In this document: positions 25,855 through 34,851 of the stretch, piece by piece
Layout of the letters: every line of letters starts with the position of its first letter
Position numbering within the stretch: position 1 is the first letter of the stretch
NCBI GenBank assembly: GCA_026993785.1
Contig: JALWRZ010000003.1
Span: 217,754-281,753 of the forward strand
DNA length: 64,000 bases
Direction: 5' to 3'
Origin: DHVE2 group archaeon
Lineage (GTDB): Archaea; Thermoplasmatota; Thermoplasmata; Thermoplasmatales; Aciduliprofundaceae
Program-made: the position numbers and the translations under genes
The notes under the pieces: model-generated
Database searches by the model: none
What the model saw: only the letters and a program-made list of their open reading frames with translations
Told to the model about the DNA's origin: nothing

Positions 25855-27519
25855 ATGATGGGTGGACAGGTACCAATACTTGTGCTCAAAGAGGGCACTG
25901 AAAGAGAGACTGGACGGGGGGCCCAGAAGAAGAATATACAGGTGGCGAAGGCAATAGCGGATGCAGTTCGCACTACTCTGGGTCCCAAGGGTATGGATAA
26001 GATGCTTGTGGATAGCCTTGGTGATATAGTCATCACCAATGATGGTGCTACTATACTCAAGGAGATTGATGTCGCCCACCCTGTGGGTAAGATGATGGTT
26101 GAGGTTGCCAAGGTTCAGGATACCGAGGTGGGAGATGGAACCACAACCGCCGTGGTTCTCTCCGGTGAGCTTCTCAAGAAGGCTGAAGAGCTTCTGGACC
26201 AGAATGTGCATCCCACCATCATAACCAACGGTTTCAGACTCGCCGCCGAGAAGGCTCTGGAGCTTCTTCCCGAGCTGGGTATCAAGGTGGACAACGATGA
26301 GCTTCTGAAGGAGATAGCCATGACAGCCATGACAGGGAAGAATGTGGGCGAGGCCAAGGAATATCTTGCTGATATAGCGGTTAAGGCTGTGAAGTCCATT
26401 GTGGAAGAGAAGAACGGCAAGAAGGTAGTGGATATTGATAACATCAAGGTTGAGAAGAAGCAGGGCGGTGGGATAAAGGATACCGAGCTTATCGATGGAA
26501 TAGTACTGGATAAGGAGAAGGTTCATCCACGCATGCCCAAGGTTGTTAAGAACGCAAAGATTGCACTTATAAACACTGGATTCGAGGTTAAGAAAACTGA
26601 AATAAGCGCGAAGATACAGATTAACGATCCCTCGCAGATCCAGGCTTTCCTTGAGGAGGAGCAAAATCAGATAAAGAAGATGGTGGATAAGGTTAAGGAA
26701 GTGGGTGCCAACGTGGTATTCTGCCAGAAGGCCATAGATGATATAGCACAGCATTACATGGCTAAGTATGGCATATATGCGGTGCGCCGTGTGAAGAAGA
26801 GCGATATGGAGAAGCTTGCCAAGGCTACCGGTGGAAAGATAATAACAAACCTTGAGGACCTAACCAGCGAGGATCTCGGATACGCGGAGCTTGTTGAAGA
26901 GCGCAAGATAGGCGAAGACAACATGACCTTCGTGCGCGGCTGCAAGAATCCCAAGGCTGTGAGCATACTTGTGCGCGGAGGCACCGAGCATGTGGTGGAT
27001 GAGGCCGAGCGTGCACTGCATGATGCCCTTAAGGTTGTAGCGGTGGCTATAGAGGATGGCTACGCTGTGGCTGGCGGCGGTGCAACAGAGATAGAGCTGG
27101 CCCTGAAGATAAGGGACTATGCACCCAGTGTTGGTGGAAGAGAGCAGCTTGCCATTGAGAAATTCGCAGACGCTTTGGAGATAATACCCAGAACTCTCGC
27201 GGAGAATGCAGGTATGGATGCCATAGATGTGCTTATGAAGCTCAAGGCAGAGCATCAGAACGGCAAGAAATACATGGGCGTGGATGTGCTTGAGGGCAAG
27301 ATTTCTGACATGCTGGAGAAGAAGGTAATAGAGCCCCTGCGTGTTAAGAAGCAGGCCATAGAGAGTGCAACTGAGGCAGCGACCATGATACTGCGCATCG
27401 ATGATGTCATAGCTGCCAAGAGAACGGAACCCAAGGGACCCAAGGGCGGTCCTGAAGGCATGCCCGGCGGTGGCATGGGCGGCCCCGGTGGAATGGGCGG
27501 AATGGGTGGAATGTACTGA
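25855..27519 (+). CDS. Thermosome subunit (group II chaperonin)
   Basis: Subunit of the double-ring ATP-driven protein-folding chamber. Family motifs: [46 protein letters not shown], and [13 protein letters not shown]. 554 residues, normal. The C-terminus is the Gly/Met-rich [16 protein letters not shown] type. The paralog at 30022 is highly similar, with a different acidic tail, so the particle is probably built of two subunit types. GAGGTGAT lies 5 nt before the ATG at 25855 and 8 nt before a second ATG at 25858. Confidence 0.97.
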   Translation: MMGGQVPILVLKEGTERETGRGAQKKNIQVAKAIADAVRTTLGPKGMDKMLVDSLGDIVITNDGATILKEIDVAHPVGKMMVEVAKVQDTEVGDGTTTAVVLSGELLKKAEELLDQNVHPTIITNGFRLAAEKALELLPELGIKVDNDELLKEIAMTAMTGKNVGEAKEYLADIAVKAVKSIVEEKNGKKVVDIDNIKVEKKQGGGIKDTELIDGIVLDKEKVHPRMPKVVKNAKIALINTGFEVKKTEISAKIQINDPSQIQAFLEEEQNQIKKMVDKVKEVGANVVFCQKAIDDIAQHYMAKYGIYAVRRVKKSDMEKLAKATGGKIITNLEDLTSEDLGYAELVEERKIGEDNMTFVRGCKNPKAVSILVRGGTEHVVDEAERALHDALKVVAVAIEDGYAVAGGGATEIELALKIRDYAPSVGGREQLAIEKFADALEIIPRTLAENAGMDAIDVLMKLKAEHQNGKKYMGVDVLEGKISDMLEKKVIEPLRVKKQAIESATEAATMILRIDDVIAAKRTEPKGPKGGPEGMPGGGMGGPGGMGGMGGMY

Positions 27520-27531
27520 TCCCCCTTACCT

Positions 27532-28485
27532 TTATTTTTCTGGAATTTCCAGTTTTATGTTTCTTACAAAGGTGTAAGATTCTGCGATCTCGGGACGTTC
27601 TTTCAGAAATCTCAGAATATACATCCCGCAATTGGAGCCTATCTCGTTCTCTCTCAGGTCACCTATGGAGATTATAACATCATATCCGTATTCCTTCAAT
27701 TTCTCCACAAAATCCCTATGCTTTTGGGGGACTTCGCTTACCAGGTCAATATCGTTGGTGAGGGAATTTTTAATAGCACTAACCGTTGGATTTAGAGGCG
27801 TGATTTTCACCAGAAAGTAATCGGGGGAGAAGAATTTGCGAAGTTTTTCAGCGTTTACAATATTCTCGGTGGCCAGAGCGAAGTTAAGGGTTATCTTTTT
27901 TCCTCCTTCATCGTAGAACCTGCGTCCGTATTCTGCAATCTCCTCAAAACTCCACTTTTTAACAGGGATGAGTGCGTCCCTCTGCCTCTCATCTGTAGTG
28001 TGGATGGAGAACTGGAGCTGAAATCTCTCAGGGTATTTTTCCTTCTTCACCTTGAGTAGTTTCTCAAAAAATTCTTTGGTACCGATTGGGGCGATAGTTG
28101 ACAGGGAGGGATAAAAATTTTCGTAGATATCACCGAGATCATTTATAACATCGATCACCGCGGGATTGAAGCTGGGCTCTCCCATTCTGGCAAACTGAAC
28201 CTTGAACTTGTGTGTTCTCGGATAATCACCGAATCTGCGCTTTATGGGATATACAATCTGTTCCATAAGCTCCTCATATTTCAATTTGCCACGATAAAAG
28301 AATCCAGCATCGCACATTTTGCAGCCCACTGGACAGCCATTTAATGAGGAGACAATCAAAACCCATTTCTCCTCAATCCTGTATGTTGGTATGGATTCCA
28401 CGAACTCCACTATGTTACCCTGCGAGGTTTTTCCAACATATACTTTGGCTATATTCTCGTCACCTATCTCGCTCAGTATCTCCAT
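27532..28485 (-). CDS. RlmN-like radical SAM protein
   Basis: A 317-residue radical SAM enzyme. The cluster motif is CPVGCKMC. Several blocks match the bacterial RlmN/Cfr pattern: GEPSFNPAVID, FSIHTTDERQRDALIPV, and near the C-terminus EIGSNCGMYI, where the cysteine corresponds to the methyl-carrying Cys of RlmN. Bacterial RlmN methylates adenine C2 in 23S rRNA and tRNA; the archaeal target is not established. It lacks RlmN's N-terminal helical domain. ATG 28485 has GGAGGTG 8 nt upstream and is preferred to 28527. Overlaps the preceding oxidoreductase by 26 nt. Confidence 0.8.
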   Translation of the reverse strand: MEILSEIGDENIAKVYVGKTSQGNIVEFVESIPTYRIEEKWVLIVSSLNGCPVGCKMCDAGFFYRGKLKYEELMEQIVYPIKRRFGDYPRTHKFKVQFARMGEPSFNPAVIDVINDLGDIYENFYPSLSTIAPIGTKEFFEKLLKVKKEKYPERFQLQFSIHTTDERQRDALIPVKKWSFEEIAEYGRRFYDEGGKKITLNFALATENIVNAEKLRKFFSPDYFLVKITPLNPTVSAIKNSLTNDIDLVSEVPQKHRDFVEKLKEYGYDVIISIGDLRENEIGSNCGMYILRFLKERPEIAESYTFVRNIKLEIPEK

Positions 28486-29287
28486 ATTTTTCCCACCTCC
28501 ATATCTCCATAGCAACTTTGATTCCATCTCCTATCGCTATTGTGGTTTGCCTGTATATGCCATTCTTTACATCCCCTGCCAGCCACAGGTTGGGGGCTTC
28601 AAGACCTTTTACTATTTCAATATTTGGCTCTCTGCCTATGGCAACAAGGACTTCATCCACATTAAAGATATGGCTTTGAGCCAAAACTTTTTTACCAATA
28701 CCCTCCGTTACTATATCTTGCACCGTGTCTTTTACCAACTCTATGTTCCTTCTATTTTTAACCGCCTCCAGAAGATACGCATTTGCCTTAATTTCTCTGC
28801 GATATAGAATAGTGACCTTTCTACTTCTCTCGCTCATGGTAAGCCCATAATCCAAGGCGATTTCTCCGCCGCCGATTATTAGAACATGATCATACTTGCC
28901 TTGCATCTCCGTGACGTGGTATTTTAATCCGGGAAATGGCAATCTTCTGGGTCGTGTTCCCGTGGCAACCACAAGATGCTTGAAGGTGTAATCTCCTGAA
29001 GGGGTGGAGACCATAAAGAAATCCTCTTCTCTCCTAATCCTTACCACCTTCTCAAATATTATGTTGAGAGCGTATATTGCAGTGTATTTCTCCAAAATTT
29101 TTGCAAGATCCTCTCCTTTTATTCCCTGTGGATAAAGCATGCTGTTCTCTACGAGATAAGCGTTTCTCACCAGACCTCCGATTCTGTCCTTCTCGAAGAT
29201 TAGAGTGCTTAAGCCATACCTTTTTAGCTGCACTCCTGCACTTATACCCGCAGGACCTGCGCCTATTATGCCCACTAATGCATCCAT
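28460..29287 (-). CDS. Thioredoxin reductase-like FAD oxidoreductase without CxxC
   Basis: A 275-residue two-dinucleotide-domain flavoprotein. FAD site GIIGAGPAGISAGVQL at the N-terminus, NAD(P) site LIIGGGEIALDYGLTM in the middle, and the C-terminal LWLAGDVKNGIYRQTTIAIGDG. The redox-active CxxC of true thioredoxin reductases is absent; the chain from residue 1 contains no such pair. It may act as a ferredoxin/flavodoxin-NADP reductase-type enzyme or use another acceptor. ATG 29287 is chosen because the FAD motif follows at once; the longer frame from 29350 adds 21 unlikely residues. Overlaps the isochorismatase-like gene by 13 nt: an operon. Confidence 0.82.
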   Translation of the reverse strand: MDALVGIIGAGPAGISAGVQLKRYGLSTLIFEKDRIGGLVRNAYLVENSMLYPQGIKGEDLAKILEKYTAIYALNIIFEKVVRIRREEDFFMVSTPSGDYTFKHLVVATGTRPRRLPFPGLKYHVTEMQGKYDHVLIIGGGEIALDYGLTMSERSRKVTILYRREIKANAYLLEAVKNRRNIELVKDTVQDIVTEGIGKKVLAQSHIFNVDEVLVAIGREPNIEIVKGLEAPNLWLAGDVKNGIYRQTTIAIGDGIKVAMEIWRWEKYGDTERDR

Positions 29288-29901
29288 TCCATCACATCCT
29301 TCAGGGTGGGCGTCGCTGCGAATCCATGGGATAGGGCGCGCAGGGAGCATTCGTGCAACTCCCTATTTTGTGTGGCTGTGCCATCTATGGGGAAAATGAC
29401 GGTGAAGCCCCTATTAAAAGCATCTCTCGCTGTAGTCTCACAGCATAGATGGGTCATAACCCCCGTGATTATCAGGGTATCCACATCTCGTTCTCTCAGA
29501 ATTTTCTCTAAGGGGGTGTCATAGAATGCGCTGTAGGTATGTTTCCCAATAATTTGTCGGGAGAATTTCCGTAGCGTGGGATGAATTTCAAAATCATCAC
29601 CTTCGCATTCCATATCATCTCCCCACCAGCGGGAAAGATTGTTGCCTTTATGACAGTGTTGGGTAAATATAATTTCCAGGCCTATATTCTCTGAGAAGCT
29701 ATAAAACTCCTCAAGCTTTTTCAGGAGGTACGGTGCGGAAGGAAGATACGCTTTGCCTGAAGGTGAAAGAAAGTAATTCTGGAGATCTATGGCAATTATC
29801 GCCATATTTCGAGGTTTCAGAGACTCCAATTTCTTTCTTTTGAAATATCTTGCTTTCATTCTCTCCACGAAATCCTGGTCTAAATATCTCTCCTTCCACA
29901 T
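29275..29901 (-). CDS. Isochorismatase-like cysteine hydrolase
   Basis: A 208-residue protein of the isochorismatase/nicotinamidase superfamily. Candidate catalytic triad: Asp in AIIAIDLQNYF, Lys in IIGKHTYSAF, Cys in GVMTHLCCETTARDA. Substrate unknown; nicotinamide or other amide hydrolysis is possible. The ATG at 29901 is preferred to 29922 since a TATA-like AAATTATAATTT is centred about 27-30 nt upstream. First gene of a three-gene operon on this strand, lying between the two thermosome genes. Confidence 0.85.
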   Translation of the reverse strand: MWKERYLDQDFVERMKARYFKRKKLESLKPRNMAIIAIDLQNYFLSPSGKAYLPSAPYLLKKLEEFYSFSENIGLEIIFTQHCHKGNNLSRWWGDDMECEGDDFEIHPTLRKFSRQIIGKHTYSAFYDTPLEKILRERDVDTLIITGVMTHLCCETTARDAFNRGFTVIFPIDGTATQNRELHECSLRALSHGFAATPTLKDVMEWMH

Positions 29902-29978
29902 TGTGCGGGATAATGGCTGCAAAAATTATAATTTTACTATTTCTTCATAAAAATTCTGGCGCAAGGAAATTGGAAAGA

Positions 29979-30016
29979 TTTATATAGAAGAAATTTTTTA
30001 CCGATTCCGAGGTGAT
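29979..30016 (+). promoter_or_regulatory. Thermosome promoter and leader, copy 2
   Basis: TTTATATAGAAGAA (29979-29992), TTACCGA (29999-30005) and GAGGTGAT (30009-30016), matching copy 1 at 25812-25849. Bases between these blocks have diverged, which marks the blocks as the functional parts. Confidence 0.7.
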
Positions 30017-30021
30017 GTGAT

Positions 30022-31650
30022 ATGATGGCTGGACAGCCAATACTTATTCTAAAGGAAGGCACAAGGAGGGAAACTGGCAGGGAGGCAATGAGAAATAATA
30101 TTGCGGCTGCAAGGGCAATAGCAGAGGCGGTGCGCAGCACTCTTGGACCTCGTGGGATGGATAAGATGCTTGTGGATAGTATGGGGGATGTGGTAATCAC
30201 CAATGATGGTGTCACGATTCTTAAGGAGATTGATGTGGAGCATCCTGCTGCCAAGATGATGGTTGAGGTTGCCAAGACCCAGGATACCGAGGTGGGAGAT
30301 GGAACTACAACCGCGGTTGTTCTTGCAGGTGAGCTTCTCAAGAATGCCGAAGAGCTTCTGGAGCAGAATGTGCATCCCACGGTGATTGCCTCGGGCTACA
30401 GACTCGCCGCCGAGAAAGCCAAGGAAATTCTGGAGGAAATCGCAGAGCCCATAGACCTGGAGGATGAGGAGACCCTGAAGAAGATTGCAGCCACTGCACT
30501 GAGCAGCAAGAGTGCCAGCATGGCCAAAGAGCATCTCAGCACCATAGCGGTAAGGGCAGTGAAGAGGATTGTAGAGGAGATTGATGGAAAGAGGTATGTG
30601 GACCTGGATTCTGTGCAGATAGTTAAGAAGCAGGGAGGAGCCATAGACGATACTGAGCTTATTGATGGCATAATAATTGATAAAGAGAAGGTGCATCCGG
30701 GTATGCCCAATGTGGTGAAGGATGCCAAGATCGCATTGATAAATCTGGCACTTGAAGTAAAGAAGCCTGAGATAGATGCCAACATACAGATTAAGGATCC
30801 CAGCATGGTTCATGCCTTCCTGGAGGAGGAGGAGAAGATACTCCGCGGTATGGTTGAGAAGATAAAGAAGAGTGGCGCCAATGTGGTATTCTGCCAGAAG
30901 GGAATCGATGATATGGCCCAGCATTTCCTTGCTAAAGAAGGGATATACGCGGTGCGCCGTGTGAAGAAGAGCGATATGGAGAAGCTAAGCAAGGCTACCG
31001 GCGCAAAGATAGTGACCAATTTAGATGACCTTACCAGCGAAGAGCTTGGGCATGCGGAGCTCGTGGAGCAGCGCAAGATAGGTGAGGATAACATGACCTT
31101 CGTGATTGGCTGCGATAATCCTAAGGCTGTGAGCATACTTGTGCGCGGAGGCACCGAGCATGTGGTGGATGAGGTGGAGCGCAGCATAAAGGATGCCCTT
31201 CATGTGGTGGCCAAGGCCGTTGAGGACGGAAAGATTGTGACCGGTGGCGGCTCTAGCGCTGTGGAGATTGCGCTCAGGCTCCGTGACTATGCTGCCAGCG
31301 TGGGCGGTAGACAGCAGCTTGCCATAGAGGCCTTTGCCGATGCCCTCGAGGTCATACCCAGAACCCTGGCAGAGAATGCGGGACATGATCCAATAGATAT
31401 GCTTATAGAGCTCAGGAAGGCACACAAGGATGGCAAGGTTACCGCTGGAATAAATGTATACGAGGGTAAGGTTGCGGATATGAAGGAGCTTGGTGTAATA
31501 GAGCCCATAAGGGTTGGCAAGCAGGCCATCGACAGTGCAACAGATGCAGCCATAATGATACTGCGCATCGATGATGTCATAGCCGCCAAGGGCGAGACCA
31601 AGGGCAAAGAGGGAGAGAAGGGCGGCACTGGCGGAAGCGAGGAGGAATAA
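30022..31650 (+). CDS. Thermosome subunit, second paralog
   Basis: A 542-residue group II chaperonin subunit, closely similar along its length to the one at 25855 ([68 protein letters not shown]). The tail differs: Lys/Glu/Gly-rich GGTGGSEEE in place of the GGM repeats. This pattern fits the alpha/beta subunit pairs of other archaea. GAGGTGAT lies 5 nt before the ATG. Its stop codon is 1 nt from the end of the convergent HD-domain gene. Confidence 0.97.
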   Translation: MMAGQPILILKEGTRRETGREAMRNNIAAARAIAEAVRSTLGPRGMDKMLVDSMGDVVITNDGVTILKEIDVEHPAAKMMVEVAKTQDTEVGDGTTTAVVLAGELLKNAEELLEQNVHPTVIASGYRLAAEKAKEILEEIAEPIDLEDEETLKKIAATALSSKSASMAKEHLSTIAVRAVKRIVEEIDGKRYVDLDSVQIVKKQGGAIDDTELIDGIIIDKEKVHPGMPNVVKDAKIALINLALEVKKPEIDANIQIKDPSMVHAFLEEEEKILRGMVEKIKKSGANVVFCQKGIDDMAQHFLAKEGIYAVRRVKKSDMEKLSKATGAKIVTNLDDLTSEELGHAELVEQRKIGEDNMTFVIGCDNPKAVSILVRGGTEHVVDEVERSIKDALHVVAKAVEDGKIVTGGGSSAVEIALRLRDYAASVGGRQQLAIEAFADALEVIPRTLAENAGHDPIDMLIELRKAHKDGKVTAGINVYEGKVADMKELGVIEPIRVGKQAIDSATDAAIMILRIDDVIAAKGETKGKEGEKGGTGGSEEE

Positions 31651-31651
31651 A

Positions 31652-32947
31652 TTAGGGAAGAAGAACTCTCTTTGCACTTTTTCTAACTTTTTCCACGAAG
31701 TTTTTGGGCGTGGCTACCATAAGCACCCAATCTTGAACCTTTCTTATCTGAAGCGCCCGTGCAAGGGGTGAGAATTTGGAGAACATGTATACCTTGTCTC
31801 CGTCCACTATTTTCACATCTGTTTTGGCAAGCCGGGGCTCGGATAAATCTGCAATTTTTTGTGGGATATCTATGAGAACATAATAGGGCTCTATTCCTGC
31901 GCCTTCCGCGATCTCTCTCTCCACTTTCCTTCTCTTCTTAAGCTCAAAAAGCTCACGCAACTCTACGATTTTATCCTCCTCAAGCTCCTCGCTCCTCAGA
32001 ACTAGGGCTTTCTTGAAGAGTTTTCTATACTTTATCCGCAATGCGATTTCCCGAGGATAACCCTTCTGCGCCAGGAGAAAGGATAAGAGTTCTGCATCGT
32101 TGAAGCGATACACATCCATCCAGTTCTCCATTTCCGCAAGCTCCAGGGCACGGGAAATCATGAGCTCTCCAATTCTATTGGTTTTGTGGAAATACACCGC
32201 GGAGTACATTAAAGCCCGAGCAACAAGCATACCTTCCAGGGCGGGCACACCTTTTTTATCAAGCATAAGCTCCCCGTTTCTTATCTTGAGGGTATTTAGT
32301 ATTCTGGGAAAATCAATGGCACCATGCGCCACGCCTGTATAATGTGCGTCCCTCAGAAGATAATCTATCTGATCCGCATCCAGACTTCCACTGATTATAT
32401 TCACCAGGTAATTCTTTCCCTGGCCAAAGTATCCCTGGTTTCTATCCACCTGGAGTATGTCCATCTTTCTCTCTGTTTTTCCCAGGATCATCTTCTTGAG
32501 CATTTCCTTGGATATGGAGTATTCGTCCAAAATCTCTGCGACTCTTTCACTTTCCTCTATTTCCACTCCTTTTAGGATATCCACCTTTCCCTCTATGATT
32601 TTCGTGGTGATCTCCATATGATCCAGGCCAGTCTTCTCATGGAGAAGATACTCCAGGGTATGAGAGAATGGAGCGTGACCGATATCGTGGAGAAGTCCAG
32701 CAATTTGGAGAAGCATACGCTCTTCCTTGGGAAGCTGCAAAGCTTCACCCATTCTTCCCGCCACATAGCTTACACCTATGGAATGCTCAAGCCTTGTGTG
32801 ATTGGCACCAGGGAAAACCAGATATCCGAGGCCCAGCTGCTTAATAGCATTCAATCTCTGCATCTCTGGAGTTTCGAGAAGGCGAAGGGTGATCCCCTGG
32901 AACTTTATGCTCCCATGGATGGCATCGTGTATAATTTTGAACTCCAT
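31652..32947 (-). CDS. HD-domain phosphohydrolase (SAMHD1/dGTPase-like)
   Basis: A 431-residue metal-dependent phosphohydrolase. The HD motif set is clear: HTRLEHSIGVSYVAG, LLHDIGHAPFSHTLEYLL, and the later Asp in LDADQIDYLLRDAHYTG. This order matches the dNTP triphosphohydrolase/SAMHD1-like branch, so it may control dNTP pools, which would fit the two ribonucleotide reductases in the window; this is inference. The ATG at 32947 (MEFKIIHD) is preferred over 32998: a TATA-like TTTTAATT is centred about 25 nt upstream and the family starts with this strand. Confidence 0.88.
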   Translation of the reverse strand: MEFKIIHDAIHGSIKFQGITLRLLETPEMQRLNAIKQLGLGYLVFPGANHTRLEHSIGVSYVAGRMGEALQLPKEERMLLQIAGLLHDIGHAPFSHTLEYLLHEKTGLDHMEITTKIIEGKVDILKGVEIEESERVAEILDEYSISKEMLKKMILGKTERKMDILQVDRNQGYFGQGKNYLVNIISGSLDADQIDYLLRDAHYTGVAHGAIDFPRILNTLKIRNGELMLDKKGVPALEGMLVARALMYSAVYFHKTNRIGELMISRALELAEMENWMDVYRFNDAELLSFLLAQKGYPREIALRIKYRKLFKKALVLRSEELEEDKIVELRELFELKKRRKVEREIAEGAGIEPYYVLIDIPQKIADLSEPRLAKTDVKIVDGDKVYMFSKFSPLARALQIRKVQDWVLMVATPKNFVEKVRKSAKRVLLP

Positions 32948-33033
32948 GCGGGAAAATGGCTCTACAGAATTAAAACCTTTTCCCAAAATTTTTCCCAAAG
33001 AATTTATTAGATGCCTGTTATTTCTCCCACCAT

Positions 33034-34851
33034 ATGGAAGATCCGCTGCTCTGGATGGAAGATTTAAATGACCCTCGCGTGAAGGATTTCATCATCCGCG
33101 AAAATATGAGACTTCGTGAATTTTTAGGGGAGCTGCCCGAAAGGTGGTATCCCGAGATAAAGAAATATTACTCTCTTCCCTACTTAATCAAAGCCTCCAT
33201 TACGACCAGTGGCTATTTCAAGCTATACAGGATGGAAGAGGAGTATGTGATTATGCGAGATAATGAAAAGATTATCACCTCGAAGGAACTGGGAGAGAAT
33301 ATAATAATCAACAATTTCTATGTGGATGATTCAGGCAAATATCTTGCAGTTTCTTACTCAGAAGGCACCGATGAAGCTACAATAAAGATCATAAACCTTA
33401 GCACAGGAGAGGTGGTGGATGAACTTCGGGGCGTAATCGGGGATATAATCTGGATCGACAATAGCTACTATTATGTGAAATTTTACCGTAGTGGCAAAAC
33501 TCCTGATGGAGTGGACGCCCCTGCCACCAGAGTTTTTCTAAGAAGCCATGGGGAGGAAAGAATGGTGTTTGGTGAGGGCATTCCCACTTCGCATTTTATT
33601 TCCCTGAGAAAGGACCCAACGGATAAATTTGCCATGATTACCGTATCTCTCGGATGGAGCAGAAGTGATATATATTTCGGGCCTCTGAAGGAGCCGGAGA
33701 AGTGGAGAAGAATTTACGGTGGAAATTTTATAAGCTATCCTATAGGCCACAGAGATGAGCTCTACATTTTGTCCTATGAAGGAAACGGAATGGGCAAAAT
33801 CATCACGCCAACAAGGACTGTGATTGAAGAAGGGGAATATCCCATTGAGGACGCAGTACTGTTGGGCACACGGGTAGTGGTGAATTATCTCAAAGATGCA
33901 TCCTCTTATCTTAGTATCTTTAATCTTCGGGGCCAGCGGCTTTCTGTGTTCGAGTTCGATGTTCCCGGAAGCGTGGAATTTCTCGATACGGGAAAGAAAG
34001 AAATGCTTTTCAGATACACCTCCTTTGCTGTTCCCTACAGGCTCTACCGATTAGCCAGGGATGTGGAGCTTGTGGAATCGGCGGAGATAGAGGGAGAGTA
34101 CACTGTGACGGAAGATTGGGCTGTCTCGCGGGACGGCACGAAGATCCACATGTTTCTGGTTAGCAAATACGGGACGCAATGCTCCCGGGCCATAGTGTTT
34201 GGATATGGGGGATTCGGCATCTCCCTCACTCCTCATTTTTATCCCCACATCATACCTTTCCTAGAGAAGGGAGGATGCTTTGTTGTTACAAATCTGCGGG
34301 GTGGAAAGGAATATGGTGAGAGATGGCATCGGGCAGGAATGAGGGAGAATAAGCAGAATGTGTTTGACGATTACATTGCTTGCCTTGAGAGGCTCAAATC
34401 TCTAGGCATTAAAACTTTGGCGTGGGGAAGAAGCAATGGAGGACTTCTCGTGGCTGCCGCACTCACTCAGCGCCCGGATTTGATGGATGGGGCAATGATA
34501 GGATATCCTGTCATAGACATGCTACGGTACCCTAAGCTTTACATTGGAGCTGCATGGATACCGGAATACGGAAATCCAGATACCGAGGATAGAGAATTCC
34601 TGCTTAGATATTCTCCCTACCACAATTTAATCGCGAGAAATTATCCTCCCACGCTGATTTACACAGGGCTATACGATGACAGGGTGCACCCTGCCCATGC
34701 TCTTAAATTTGCAAAAAAGCTCAGGGAATTTGGAGCACCGGTATATCTCAGGGTAGAGACCAAGAGTGGGCATATAGGCGCGTCGCAGGAGATAAGAATT
34801 AGAGAGCTTGCGGATCTCATGGCCTTTGCATCCAAAATATTGGAGTTATGA
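33034..34851 (+). CDS. Prolyl oligopeptidase-family serine peptidase (S9)
   Basis: Cytoplasmic peptidase cutting short peptides, often after proline. N-terminal DPLLWMEDLNDPRVKDFI is typical of S9A; the middle is a beta-propeller; the C-terminal hydrolase domain has the nucleophile in WGRSNGGLLVAA, Asp in YTGLYDDRVHPAHA and His in TKSGHIGAS. 605 residues, slightly short for the family (about 650-700). No signal peptide, so it acts inside the cell, downstream of peptide import. It overlaps the end of the convergent reverse gyrase gene by 6 nt. Confidence 0.93.
   Translation: MEDPLLWMEDLNDPRVKDFIIRENMRLREFLGELPERWYPEIKKYYSLPYLIKASITTSGYFKLYRMEEEYVIMRDNEKIITSKELGENIIINNFYVDDSGKYLAVSYSEGTDEATIKIINLSTGEVVDELRGVIGDIIWIDNSYYYVKFYRSGKTPDGVDAPATRVFLRSHGEERMVFGEGIPTSHFISLRKDPTDKFAMITVSLGWSRSDIYFGPLKEPEKWRRIYGGNFISYPIGHRDELYILSYEGNGMGKIITPTRTVIEEGEYPIEDAVLLGTRVVVNYLKDASSYLSIFNLRGQRLSVFEFDVPGSVEFLDTGKKEMLFRYTSFAVPYRLYRLARDVELVESAEIEGEYTVTEDWAVSRDGTKIHMFLVSKYGTQCSRAIVFGYGGFGISLTPHFYPHIIPFLEKGGCFVVTNLRGGKEYGERWHRAGMRENKQNVFDDYIACLERLKSLGIKTLAWGRSNGGLLVAAALTQRPDLMDGAMIGYPVIDMLRYPKLYIGAAWIPEYGNPDTEDREFLLRYSPYHNLIARNYPPTLIYTGLYDDRVHPAHALKFAKKLREFGAPVYLRVETKSGHIGASQEIRIRELADLMAFASKILEL

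Noticed and set aside
25849..26754. Long antisense open frame over the first thermosome gene, with a similar one at 30049-30924
   Set aside because: The two antisense frames resemble each other only because the thermosome genes do; they are shadows, rich in Leu/His/Ile, with no recognisable domain.
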